From Enterobacter cloacae complex sp. R_G8 (lineage in GTDB: Bacteria; Pseudomonadota; Gammaproteobacteria; Enterobacterales; Enterobacteriaceae), in contig NZ_CP102246.1 of NCBI RefSeq assembly GCF_024599795.1, forward strand, positions 4,154,001 to 4,218,000: a DNA stretch of 64,000 nucleotides. The letters run 5' to 3'. Every line of letters begins with the position of its first letter. Positions within the stretch are counted from its first letter, which is position 1. Of the stretch, positions 1 to 8,834 are shown one piece after another. The notes under the pieces were generated by a model. It saw only the letters and a program-made list of their open reading frames with translations. It did no database searches and had not been told where the DNA came from. The position numbers and the translations under genes were made by a program.

Positions 1-325
1 AAATACTGAGCGAGGCATTCGCCATCTGCTTTTCAATAAGCAGCTCTTTGACTCGCCCAGAGAAAATCAGATGGGGACAACCCAATTCGTCATGGTTTAT
101 TTCAATATCCTTAAAGGTGATGCCGTCGCGATATCCACAGCCAAGCGCCTTAACGACCGCCTCTTTTGCCGCCCAGAAACCTGATGCGCGCTCATAGTTA
201 GGATCTTCCCGGTTAATTTTTATATTTTCTTGCGGGGTAAAGACGCGCTGTAAAAAATCGCTTTGCCAGTTTGTTATCGCTCGCTGTATGCGCGAAACTT
301 CCACAATGTCCGTGCCGATACGCAT
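1..325 (-). CDS. AcpS-type 4'-phosphopantetheinyl transferase, C-terminus cut by window edge
   Basis: The visible 108 codons encode an AcpS-family enzyme, which moves 4'-phosphopantetheine from CoA to a serine of an acyl carrier protein. The two family signatures are present: GTDIVE near the N-terminus (Mg/CoA-binding Asp) and FWAAKEAVVK near residue 51 (metal-binding Glu). The sequence is far from the housekeeping AcpS of E. coli, so this is probably a dedicated second enzyme serving an ACP encoded to the left of the window. It starts 16 bases after the tpsB stop in the same direction, with an AAGGGA ribosome site upstream, so the two may be co-transcribed. An ATG seven bases upstream is out of frame. 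The substrate is unknown. Family assignment is secure, the role is not. Confidence 0.85.
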   Translation of the reverse strand, partial: MRIGTDIVEVSRIQRAITNWQSDFLQRVFTPQENIKINREDPNYERASGFWAAKEAVVKALGCGYRDGITFKDIEINHDELGCPHLIFSGRVKELLIEKQMANASLSI

Positions 326-341
326 ATATCATGCTTCCCTT

Positions 342-1961
342 TCAAAGCTGATAAGAAAGATTCAGATTAAAATTAAATTTATTCACGTCCATGCTGCCAG
401 GATATTTAACCGGCATGGAGACTGATGAATCGTACGCTAGGCTTTTCACACTTCCCTGAATACCCAGGGTGCTGCCGACGATAATCTCTTCGCCATAGAC
501 ACTGTCCCGTCTTATATGACCGGCATCTACGCCAACATAATAATTTGCGTTCATTCCTCGCACCGGGCGATAAAATGTATTTTGCAGGTAGTACCCGCTG
601 TTCCCGGTCAGGCCAACGCTGTTTTCAAACCCGCGCACGCTCCAGCGATCGCCCATCGTCATTTGATCCTGCAGCGTCAGCTCACGCGGTGCGTATTGCG
701 CCAAAAAAAAAGCGCTATAGGCGGTTTGAGAAAATTGTCGGGTATAGCGACTTTCCACATTCACCAGCTGACTGACGGGACTGACATTGCCATACACCAT
801 ATCCGGCGTTTTTTCAGCGCCGAACCAGGTGACAAAACGCTGCCAGGATACCGTTGAATCCCAGTGTGCATTTGCCAGCTGCTGCGTGTAATTCACGCCA
901 AACCTGACGTTATCCATGTCACGCTTCTGTAAAACAAGTTCCTCGCCATTAAGGGTATAACTGGCTTTTCGACGGATCAGCTCGGCATTCCCCGTCACCT
1001 TCCGGCTTTTATCCCGGTAGACCGTGCGCGTCGCCTTAATGCTCCCGTAGTCACTCTTACCGGCGTAATCCACCGTGGTGTAATAGAGCGGTATCGCCTG
1101 ACGCGACTTGCTGCTGCTATAAAACAGCGAATAGTTCCAGTAGCCTACCGGCAAGGCATAGTAACCACTTACACTCTGATACTGACCCGTCGTGCTCTTC
1201 GTTCCGGCGAGATAAAACAGATCGCTAAACCGGGCGATGTTATAGAGATAGCCCACCACAGAGGTCAGGTGTTCTCCTGTCGCTTTATCGCCCCAGTTGT
1301 TATAGCTCGCCCGCACGCTCCACTGTTTTTCCCGGTTGGTGCTGATGCGAATGGTGCTATACCCGTGCTTCGTACCCGGCTCGATATTGATCTTCACATC
1401 CACGCCGGGTTCTTGCTGCAGGTTTTCCAGACCCTGCTCGATATCGCGAATATTAAGGATGTCCTCTTTCGCAAACGGCAGCATCCATGGATTAATATCA
1501 TTATGCTCGACAATAATTTTTTCTATCTTCCCCGCATTGACGTCAAGCTTCAGCGTACCAGACGAAATATTCTGCGAAGGGATCGTAATGCGGGTCGTGA
1601 TGTAACCGGCATCGATATAAAAATCCTGTAACGCGGCGGCAATTTTCACCACACCGATGCTGCCCACGCAGCGTCCGACGATCTCTTTTTTTATCGCCTT
1701 TTCGGTTTTACGTTTCAAAAAATCATTATCAAGAACAAGTGCTTTAAGGGTAAAACAGTTTTTCTCCTCAGGTAATTTATCCAGTCTAAATACTTTACGT
1801 TCGGTGCTGGAGAAAACATCCTGCCGATACACCTTGTGTTCTTTGAAAGTATTTAGATCTGCATTTTGCTGCTGTTTAATCAGGGCATTAATATCGTCAA
1901 CTGCAAACGCTTGAGACGACATTACCAGCAATGACAGTAAAAATTTAAATCGCAGTTCCAT
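342..1961 (-). CDS. TpsB outer-membrane pore of a two-partner secretion system (ShlB/FhaC/HecB family)
   Basis: This 539-residue protein should form the outer-membrane barrel that exports the adhesin encoded just upstream of it. A Sec signal peptide covers about residues 1-20. A POTRA_2-type periplasmic domain lies at about 65-150, where the partner is recognised. The rest is ShlB-type beta-barrel, ending in an aromatic-rich LSYQL C-terminus. The VRGF motif at 442-445 is the conserved tip of loop L6 in this Omp85-related family. It follows tpsA on the same strand, the reverse of the usual B-then-A order, and an apparent terminator hairpin lies between the two. It may be co-transcribed with the AcpS-like gene. 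The family assignment is firm; cargo specificity is inferred from adjacency. Confidence 0.93.
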   Translation of the reverse strand: MELRFKFLLSLLVMSSQAFAVDDINALIKQQQNADLNTFKEHKVYRQDVFSSTERKVFRLDKLPEEKNCFTLKALVLDNDFLKRKTEKAIKKEIVGRCVGSIGVVKIAAALQDFYIDAGYITTRITIPSQNISSGTLKLDVNAGKIEKIIVEHNDINPWMLPFAKEDILNIRDIEQGLENLQQEPGVDVKINIEPGTKHGYSTIRISTNREKQWSVRASYNNWGDKATGEHLTSVVGYLYNIARFSDLFYLAGTKSTTGQYQSVSGYYALPVGYWNYSLFYSSSKSRQAIPLYYTTVDYAGKSDYGSIKATRTVYRDKSRKVTGNAELIRRKASYTLNGEELVLQKRDMDNVRFGVNYTQQLANAHWDSTVSWQRFVTWFGAEKTPDMVYGNVSPVSQLVNVESRYTRQFSQTAYSAFFLAQYAPRELTLQDQMTMGDRWSVRGFENSVGLTGNSGYYLQNTFYRPVRGMNANYYVGVDAGHIRRDSVYGEEIIVGSTLGIQGSVKSLAYDSSVSMPVKYPGSMDVNKFNFNLNLSYQL

Positions 1962-1973
1962 TCACTTTCTCAG

Positions 1974-2034
1974 AAAAAAAGGCAGCAGGGTCTCGTGCTG
2001 ACTTTGCGCTATCAGACAATAGCTGCTGCCTTTT
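1974..2034 (-). terminator. Hairpin with T-run between tpsA and tpsB
   Basis: A 12-bp perfect inverted repeat (AAAAGGCAGCAG paired with CTGCTGCCTTTT) flanks a 34-base loop. Read on the minus strand it ends in a run of seven T residues, 15 bases beyond the tpsA stop. It could end or attenuate tpsA transcription before tpsB, giving less pore than cargo. The loop is long for a classical terminator. Confidence 0.6.
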
Positions 2035-2048
2035 GTTACACTTTTAGA

Positions 2049-5000
2049 TTACATACCAACAATCGTGCCGGTATTGGTCACTTTATTGGTAATCAGTTCC
2101 ATACCGTATAAGCCACCAAATACTGCATCCTGACCGCTGTTTGTCACGTTATTCGCCGTGACACCCGCAACGCCATACGTCAGCATATTGAGGTAGTTAT
2201 AGATATTCCCTGCTGTTTTCACAGACAGCGTATAATCGCTCACAATATTACCGCGGTTGTTAATGTCGGCACCGGCATTAATCACGATATTCTGTGCAAG
2301 GATATTGCCGTTGGCATTATTGGTAACATGACGCTGAGTATCAATTTTCGCGCTGGCCACACCCACGATGTCTTTAAAGTTCTCAACACCGTTCAGGGCA
2401 TTAATCGCCAGAGCGTTACCTGAAGAGATTGCATTGCGGTTAGTCAGTGCACCTTTCAGGATAGTGAAGTTCAGATCGCCTTTACCGCTGATCCAACCGT
2501 AGTTGGTGACGTTGTTATCAACCGTCAGATTGAGATTCTTATCTGACGCGATAACGCCGGTCGCCGTGTTGCTCTCCATGCTGCCATCGCTGTAGTTGTT
2601 CAGCGTACCCGCAGTGATATCCAGGTTGCCTGCACTGTAGGTGGTGGCATAGTTGTTATAGAACGTACCGGCCGCTTTGATGATGGCGTCAGCGCCGCTC
2701 ACCAGCATCGCGCGGGTGTTGTCCAGCGTCCCTTTAGACAGCACGCTCAGCGCACCGTTATCAGCGATGATGCTACTGTTGTTGTTGTAGACGTTTTGAC
2801 CGGAAACAGCGACACCTTCACGGCCAATCATGCCACCCACATCGCCCGTCACACCGAAGGTTTCGCCATGATTACGTACGAAGTTGTTACCGTCACGGTT
2901 TTCAACATTCCCTGCCGCGTTCACGGAGAGCTTTTTGTCCGCCACGATCATGGCAGTGTTGTTGTAAACCGCACCTTTTGACTCGACGGTGACATTCTTA
3001 CCGGCAATCAGACCGTTGTTGTTATCAACGGTGTTGGCAGCCAGTGTGATATCCCCCGTCTGAGAAAGGACGGAACCACGGTTGCTGTCGAAATACCCCG
3101 TCAGCGCCAGATCGATATTGCCGTAAGCGGCAACCCGACCGTAGTCGTTGTTCAGACGGTTCGCTTTCAGCGCAATATCGCTACCGGACAGGAGCTGACC
3201 ATAGTAGTTATCTACGGTGCCACCCGCATTGATAGTGATATCGCCAGTCTCAGAGCTGATTTCGCCGCGGCTGTTGCTCACATTCCCGGCCGCTGTCAGC
3301 GTGACATCACCCACCGCTTTGATTTTGCGCGAGCCGTTATCAATGTTATTGGCACTTAAGGCAATGTCACCATAGCTGATCATATTCAGATCGTTATAGA
3401 TATTGCCTTTAGCGCTCATCGCCAGGCTGCTGTCAGCCACGATATTGCCACGGTTGTTAATATCATAGACCGCAGAGATCGTGACCTTATCACCCACCAT
3501 ATTGCTGTTGGAGTTGTTGGTTACACCACGCTGGCTGTTCACCACCAGATGCTCGCCCGCGGCGATATCTTTCAGGTTTTCAACCCCGGTCTGTGCAGAC
3601 ACGGTCAGAGACTTCTCAGCGGAGAGCGTATTACGGTTAGTTAAAGAACCGTTCAGAATATTGAGAATGGCATCACCGAGGCTGCTGATCCAGCCATAGT
3701 TGGTGAAGCTGTTCTTCACATTCATGGTCAGTTTTTTATCTGCCGCGATAACGCCAGTCGCGTTGTTATCTTCCAGCGCACCGTTGCTGTAGTTGCTCAC
3801 GCTGTTCGCATCAATCAGCAGGTCGCCCACGCTGTAGATGGTTGCGTAGTTGTTAGTCAGGGTGCTTCCCGCTTTGATGGAGGCATCCCCGCCGCTGACC
3901 AGCAACGAACGCGCGTTATCAATGCTGCCTCGTGCCTGCATTGTAAGCGGGCCATTTTCAGCAATGATGCGGCTTTCGCCGTTATAGATATAGTTCCCGG
4001 ACAGCGAGACGCCTTCTTTACCAACCATACCGCCGTTCTGCTGCGGCATGCCGAAGTAGGTTCCAAATGCGGATCCGAAATCGGTACCGTAACGGTTTTC
4101 GATGTTATCGCCTGCAGTGACGCTCAATACCTTACTGGCAACGATGAACGCGGTGTTGTTGTTCACCCCTGCGTTGGCATTAATGGTGACGTTTTGTCCC
4201 ATAATGAAGCCACCGCGGTTGTTCAGGGCATTCGATGCCAGGGCAACATCCCCTTCTTCAGAGCTGAAGACGCCGATGTAGTTGGTGATGTTTCCACCCA
4301 CTGCGGCACTCACACCGGTACGACCCGCAACACCGCCGTTGTCGTTACGCATAGAGGCCGCTTTGGCAATAACCTTGCTGTTTGAGTTCAGTTTGCCCGA
4401 GTAGTTATCAATCGCGCCGGCACTTTCAAGGGAGATATCGCCGTTTGACGCCATCTGCCCACCGTTGTTATTGATGCTGTTCGCGGCAATCTGCACGCCC
4501 TTCTCAGCGATAATGCCTAACGAGTCATTGCTGGCCGTGTCGGCGGTTTTGGTCGCGCCGTTGTTAATCGTACCTTTCGCGGCAATCTTGGTGAAACCGC
4601 CCGCAGAACGGATCATGCCCCGGTTGTTATCGACGTTACCGCCGCTCACCACGTTCACATCGCCAAGGGAGTCGACTAAACCGCTGTTGTTGTTCACAGC
4701 AGCAGATTCAAGACCCACATACCCGCCCTTGATCTGGCCGTTGCTGTTATTCAGGGTACCGGTTTTTAACGCCACGATACCGGCTTCAATACCGACAGTA
4801 TTTCCTTTACCGTAGTTGGTTAAGGTGTTGCCGTTGGTATCCGCAGCCAGCATGCCTGCCGCCGCCATTTTGCCGTTGGTGTTATCGATGGCGCCGCTAT
4901 TGACATAGAGGTCTCCCATTGTCGAAATGTTGCCTGAACGGCTGTTGTTGAGGCTGTTTTTATTGGTGTCCAGCGCGATGGTACCCACAGAGGTAATATC

Positions 5001-5921
5001 CCCGGTGACGTTGCTCAGTGCGCCGTTGGTTTTAATATTGATCTGACCAGAGGACTCAATGCGCGCAGTGTTGTTCAGCAGCTGACCGTTAGCGTCAATA
5101 TTTACGCCGTTGATGCCACCCGCAATAATGCCCTGGTTACGCACGCCGACACCGCTTTCGGTGCTGACGAGGTTAATCTTATTGGCATACATACCGCCCA
5201 GCGCAGCAACGTCAATGCTGTTGGCATTACGCGTTCCGGCTGCGGCTACTGAACCGGTCACCTGACCTGCAGCGTTAACGTAGTTATTACCGGCGACAAC
5301 GTTCAGCTCGTTAGCTGTGACTTTATCGGTCACGACAACATTGCGAGACAAAATTTCCGTCGGGCTGGCGTTATTCAGTTTACCCAGCGTAATGGTACCA
5401 CCGTTAACAGAATAACCGGCTAACTGATCGTTCTGAATATCCGGCGTACCGGTTGTCAGGGTCAGTTTACTGGTGTTAATGGCGCCGCCACCGTTAACGG
5501 TAATACCGTTCGGGTTAGCAATTATTAAATCGGCTTTATCGCCGGCCACTTCCATCATGCCGTTAATTGCAGAGGCATTTTTAGACGTGACTTCGTTCAG
5601 GATGACTTTCGCCGTCCCGGACGTCAGATTGCTGTTCCCCTGAATCTTACCCGCCAGAACGGTATTTGATTCAGTCATGCTGTTATTGAAGATAAGCCCA
5701 TTCTTATCAACGTTTAAGTTGTCATACACATTATGAGAAAGCCCCTTATCGTTGGCTTTATTAATGTTAATGACAGGCACATTCCCGGCAGTATAAACCA
5801 CGCCGTTCTTGATGTTGATCGCTGCTGAGTGCGCAACAATTGGCAGAGCGAGTAGCACAGAAGCGGCAACAGGATGCCACTTCAACTCTAGTTGAAAGAC
5901 TTTATTTTTATTACTATTCAT
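2049..5921 (-). CDS. TpsA filamentous haemagglutinin-like adhesin, two-partner secretion cargo
   Basis: The 1290-residue protein starts with a signal sequence (about residues 1-33, ending in AHSA). A TPS secretion domain follows to about residue 270, with the diagnostic NPNGI motif at 136-140, which docks on the TpsB POTRA domains. The remainder is Asn/Gly-rich short repeats of the haemagglutinin type (N-N-x-G, GDI, ITA patterns), expected to fold as a long beta-helix on the cell surface. Two segments of about 295 residues, offset by about 400, are clear internal duplicates. There is no VENN pretoxin motif and no C-terminal toxin domain, so contact-dependent inhibition is unlikely. An adhesive or biofilm role is inferred. 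The start is supported by the signal peptide. Confidence 0.92.
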   Translation of the reverse strand: MNSNKNKVFQLELKWHPVAASVLLALPIVAHSAAINIKNGVVYTAGNVPVININKANDKGLSHNVYDNLNVDKNGLIFNNSMTESNTVLAGKIQGNSNLTSGTAKVILNEVTSKNASAINGMMEVAGDKADLIIANPNGITVNGGGAINTSKLTLTTGTPDIQNDQLAGYSVNGGTITLGKLNNASPTEILSRNVVVTDKVTANELNVVAGNNYVNAAGQVTGSVAAAGTRNANSIDVAALGGMYANKINLVSTESGVGVRNQGIIAGGINGVNIDANGQLLNNTARIESSGQINIKTNGALSNVTGDITSVGTIALDTNKNSLNNSRSGNISTMGDLYVNSGAIDNTNGKMAAAGMLAADTNGNTLTNYGKGNTVGIEAGIVALKTGTLNNSNGQIKGGYVGLESAAVNNNSGLVDSLGDVNVVSGGNVDNNRGMIRSAGGFTKIAAKGTINNGATKTADTASNDSLGIIAEKGVQIAANSINNNGGQMASNGDISLESAGAIDNYSGKLNSNSKVIAKAASMRNDNGGVAGRTGVSAAVGGNITNYIGVFSSEEGDVALASNALNNRGGFIMGQNVTINANAGVNNNTAFIVASKVLSVTAGDNIENRYGTDFGSAFGTYFGMPQQNGGMVGKEGVSLSGNYIYNGESRIIAENGPLTMQARGSIDNARSLLVSGGDASIKAGSTLTNNYATIYSVGDLLIDANSVSNYSNGALEDNNATGVIAADKKLTMNVKNSFTNYGWISSLGDAILNILNGSLTNRNTLSAEKSLTVSAQTGVENLKDIAAGEHLVVNSQRGVTNNSNSNMVGDKVTISAVYDINNRGNIVADSSLAMSAKGNIYNDLNMISYGDIALSANNIDNGSRKIKAVGDVTLTAAGNVSNSRGEISSETGDITINAGGTVDNYYGQLLSGSDIALKANRLNNDYGRVAAYGNIDLALTGYFDSNRGSVLSQTGDITLAANTVDNNNGLIAGKNVTVESKGAVYNNTAMIVADKKLSVNAAGNVENRDGNNFVRNHGETFGVTGDVGGMIGREGVAVSGQNVYNNNSSIIADNGALSVLSKGTLDNTRAMLVSGADAIIKAAGTFYNNYATTYSAGNLDITAGTLNNYSDGSMESNTATGVIASDKNLNLTVDNNVTNYGWISGKGDLNFTILKGALTNRNAISSGNALAINALNGVENFKDIVGVASAKIDTQRHVTNNANGNILAQNIVINAGADINNRGNIVSDYTLSVKTAGNIYNYLNMLTYGVAGVTANNVTNSGQDAVFGGLYGMELITNKVTNTGTIVGM
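2171..4253 (-). repeat. Internal duplication in tpsA (two units of about 890 bp)
   Basis: Residues about 557-852 (positions 3368-4253) and about 957-1251 (positions 2171-3053) align along their length. Both contain the order NNTAxIVA, GGMxGxEGV, VSG, NNYAT, ATGVIA, TNYGWIS, LTNRN, GVEN, NNRGNIV, NIYNxLNM. They are diverged rather than identical, so the duplication is old. Confidence 0.85.
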
Positions 5922-6151
5922 TTAATCGACTCTTTATTTCGGAATCATTACATTTTTTCAAAAATATAACATCACCACTCTAAATCACTACTTCATATCC
6001 GTTGATTACTGTTTATCCCCCCTTGTGGTTCCCTGATGGTTCATTAATTTAGATTTTAAGAGCATTCCTTGGTATTAATTCTGGCATTTTTATCTGGAAT
6101 TGGCATTCAGACTGCATTACATAACGGGAACTTTTAACCAGGAACAAGTCC

Positions 6152-6186
6152 ACAGGCATTAGGAATATTACACATTCCCTGCCTGT
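6152..6186 (-). other. Hairpin downstream of wzc
   Basis: ACAGGCA (6152-6158) pairs with TGCCTGT (6180-6186), and an inner GGAAT/ATTCC stem (6162-6166 with 6174-6178) continues the helix. It lies about 32 bases past the wzc stop. No good T-run follows on the minus strand, so it may be a weak terminator, an RNA 3'-end stabiliser, or DNA symmetry of an operator. The 297-base gap from wzc to tpsA contains no gene that I can support. Confidence 0.4.
6160..6173 (-). promoter_or_regulatory. Possible RcsAB-like box upstream of tpsA
   Basis: On the minus strand this reads GTGTAATATTCCTA. Ten of 14 positions, all contiguous, match the RcsAB consensus TAAGAATATTCCTA. It sits about 240 bases upstream of the tpsA start. 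Only the right half is good, and the site overlaps the hairpin after wzc. A motif reading only. Confidence 0.35.
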
Positions 6187-6218
6187 CAAGACTTATTCCT
6201 TAAAAGAAGAGAGATGAA

Positions 6219-8366
6219 TTACTCCTGGTATGAATAATCGCCATAGCTATAGGCGGCCGAAGCGCGTTTTTCAACGCCGTTGAATATGACCCCCTGGATG
6301 GCGATCCCGTTTTGATTGAATCGACGCAGCCCCGCTTCCACCTCCTGGATCGAGTTCTGTTCGAACCTGACGACCATCAGAGATGTTGAGGCAAATCGGC
6401 CAATAATCGCGGCATCCGTAACGCTCAGAATAGGCGGCGTATCGAGAATAATGACATCGTATTGCGCTGAACAGGCGGCAACGAGTGCCTGGAATTTCTC
6501 CGTCATAAACAGCTCGGCGGGGTTATTGACCATTCTTCCCCGGCCAATAAAATCGACGCCCTGGTACTCTGTCTCTTCTATCACCTGGGACACCGCCACA
6601 TTCGCTGAGAGATAATCAGCAAGCCCGACATGGCCTTCCGCCTGCGAGAAGATGCTGTGCAAATATCCCCTTCTCAGATCGCAATCAATCAGCAGCACCC
6701 GTGAACCGGCCTGCGCCATCAGCACCGCCAGGTTTGAACTGACGAAGGATTTACCCACCCCCGGAGAGGTGCCTGAAATCATTAATATTTTATTTTCTGA
6801 CTTCAGCATGGCGAAATGAAGGCTGGTCCGCAGCCCTCTTATCGCCTCGACCGCCAGCGAGGTTGGCGACGATTTCACTAACAGCTCATCAGACTGATAG
6901 GTGGTAATCGCCCGGCAGCGTCTGCTCTTTGTCAGTTCAGGTGCCAGCGGTACGACGGCGTGGACAGGGATGCCCCGTTTTTCCAGCTCCGCGGGTTGTT
7001 TGATCCCTTTAATTAACATGTTGCGTAGCAGAATCACGCCGGAGGCGAACAGGAAGCCCAACAGCGCCGACAGGATGACAATCAACGTTTTTTTCGGTTT
7101 AATCGGCTTATGCTGCGTAACGGCATTGTCAATAATGCGAACATTGCCCAGCGTGCTGGCCTTATTGATATTGAGTTCATGCTGCTTATTCAACAGCACC
7201 ATATAGATATCATTTCCCATCTGCACATCACGGGTCATGCTCAAAATTTCTTGCTGAGTCCGCGGCATCGTACTGATACGTTGATTGAGCTTCTCTTTCT
7301 CTTCCTGCAGTACCGCACGTTTTTCTGACAGCGCTTTATAAGCCGGATGCGAACGTTTATAGAGCTTTGAAATTTCAGCTTCTTTAAAGGTTAATTCATT
7401 CAGTTGGGTATCAATGGACACCACATTGTCTAAAATGAATTTCGCTTCAAGGGATAAATCCACCGACTCATTATTCTTTCTGAAATCATTGAGTTTCGTT
7501 TCTGCCGTCACCAGATTGTTTTTGATTTGCAGTAATTGTTCGTTAACAAAGGCCAGACTCTTGCTGGCCTCTTCTGACTTACGCTCAACGTCCTGGGCAA
7601 GATAATTGTGGCTGATCGTTTCAAGGATTTTGCTGATCATCACCGGATCGGTGCCGGTCATGCTCAGATGCAGCATCCCATTGCCACCGGATTTTCCATC
7701 CACGACGATATTGTTTTTGATCTCATCAATTACCGAATATTCATTGTGCTTACGTAAAATGAACACGGTGTCCTGGGTCAGTTCGGCACGTTCAATCATA
7801 AAATCAATGCCGTGCGCGTGAAGAGGGACACCCACTTTACCGTGCAAAACGGCCTCGCCGACCTGCAGGGTGTACTCACCCGCAGCAGTTATCGTCAGGA
7901 TCAACGCTTCGTTCAGGAACTCCTCGGGGACAGTTAAAATTGCAACCTCAATGTTACCCGTGGATTTGCCAAACAGGCGCAGGAGCAGGGTATTCGCAAA
8001 CGGATAGCGTTTTTCAGTCACGGAGATATCCAGCCCCAGATCGCGCACGGTTTTACCGATCACCATTCGCGATTTAATTAACGAAATTTCAGATTCTGAA
8101 GCGACCCCGGAGCCTTCAGGTAGCATCGTAGAGAGCTTATTCAACAGCCCCGTAGATGCATTTCTCTCAACCTGAATTAACGCATCACTTTTATAGACCG
8201 GCGCTAAGGTGTAAGCAATAACGATGCCGAAAGCGATAAACAGTAATGTCGTCGCCGCTATCCAGACCTTACTGTAATATAAGACTTTGAGGAGTTGAAC
8301 GATGTCAATATCCTCCTGCCGCGGAACATTATCGGTTTGCGAATTGCTAAACTGTTTGTCAAACAT
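6219..8366 (-). CDS. wzc: Wzc-like polysaccharide co-polymerase and bacterial tyrosine kinase
   Basis: This 715-residue inner-membrane protein controls polysaccharide chain assembly and export by cycles of tyrosine autophosphorylation. A Wzz domain with the first membrane segment (about 33-53) is followed by a long periplasmic coiled-coil region (about 255-400) and a second membrane segment (about 428-448). The cytoplasmic BY-kinase has the EX2RX2R oligomerisation motif (E507, R510, R513), Walker A GTSPGVGKS (532-540), Walker A' VLLIDCD (557-563) and Walker B VIILDTPP (638-645). The C-terminal tyrosine cluster has only four tyrosines (706, 708, 711, 713). The gene follows wzb by 17 bases, in the wza-wzb-wzc order known from colanic acid and group 1 capsule loci. 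No glycosyltransferases, flippase or polymerase accompany it here. Confidence 0.94.
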   Translation of the reverse strand: MFDKQFSNSQTDNVPRQEDIDIVQLLKVLYYSKVWIAATTLLFIAFGIVIAYTLAPVYKSDALIQVERNASTGLLNKLSTMLPEGSGVASESEISLIKSRMVIGKTVRDLGLDISVTEKRYPFANTLLLRLFGKSTGNIEVAILTVPEEFLNEALILTITAAGEYTLQVGEAVLHGKVGVPLHAHGIDFMIERAELTQDTVFILRKHNEYSVIDEIKNNIVVDGKSGGNGMLHLSMTGTDPVMISKILETISHNYLAQDVERKSEEASKSLAFVNEQLLQIKNNLVTAETKLNDFRKNNESVDLSLEAKFILDNVVSIDTQLNELTFKEAEISKLYKRSHPAYKALSEKRAVLQEEKEKLNQRISTMPRTQQEILSMTRDVQMGNDIYMVLLNKQHELNINKASTLGNVRIIDNAVTQHKPIKPKKTLIVILSALLGFLFASGVILLRNMLIKGIKQPAELEKRGIPVHAVVPLAPELTKSRRCRAITTYQSDELLVKSSPTSLAVEAIRGLRTSLHFAMLKSENKILMISGTSPGVGKSFVSSNLAVLMAQAGSRVLLIDCDLRRGYLHSIFSQAEGHVGLADYLSANVAVSQVIEETEYQGVDFIGRGRMVNNPAELFMTEKFQALVAACSAQYDVIILDTPPILSVTDAAIIGRFASTSLMVVRFEQNSIQEVEAGLRRFNQNGIAIQGVIFNGVEKRASAAYSYGDYSYQE

Positions 8367-8383
8367 GCTCTAATCAGCCCTGA

Positions 8384-8833
8384 TTATTTAACCTGCTGGA
8401 AAACCTTGACCCATTCTTCGGCAGCGGAAAAAAGTTGTTTAAAAATAACACCTGAGATATCTCGACCCCGACGATAAGGATCAGGAATTTCCATTTGCTG
8501 GAGCCAATACCCGAATAAAAATGTCTTTCCCCGGGCTTCCATTGCCAGGCGGGTCACGGCTTCAATATGGTTTTGCTCCATGGCCAGAATCAAATCATAT
8601 TCACGACACATCAGCGGTGTAAGTTGTTTGGCACAATGACCCTCTAATGAAAGGCCATGCTCGCGGGCAGTGTCTACCATGACGGGATCTGCCGCTTCCC
8701 CCGTTAACGCAGCAATCCCGGCGGAATCCACGATCATATTGGGCAAGCGAGAACGCAAAATGCGTTCCCCCACCGGGGAACGACAAATATTGCCTGTGCA
8801 GACGACAAGAATGGACTGATACCTGCCATTCAT
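8384..8833 (-). CDS. wzb: Low-molecular-weight protein tyrosine phosphatase, Wzb/Etp type
   Basis: The 149-residue cytoplasmic phosphatase should remove phosphate from the tyrosine cluster of the neighbouring Wzc kinase, resetting the export cycle. The catalytic P-loop CTGNICR (C12 nucleophile, R18) stands directly after strand one. The general acid is D118 in the DPYRRG segment. Length and motifs are those of Wzb/Etp. The gene lies one base after the wza stop and 17 bases before wzc, consistent with one transcript. Choice between the Wzb and Etp names is by context: the upstream gene is a Wza homologue with no gfc genes around it. Confidence 0.93.
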   Translation of the reverse strand: MNGRYQSILVVCTGNICRSPVGERILRSRLPNMIVDSAGIAALTGEAADPVMVDTAREHGLSLEGHCAKQLTPLMCREYDLILAMEQNHIEAVTRLAMEARGKTFLFGYWLQQMEIPDPYRRGRDISGVIFKQLFSAAEEWVKVFQQVK

Positions 8834-8834
8834 A

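Noticed and set aside
2049..5921. Contact-dependent inhibition (CdiA) reading of the TpsA gene
   Set aside because: No VENN motif, no toxin domain at the C-terminus and no immunity gene after it; tpsB or a terminator follows directly.
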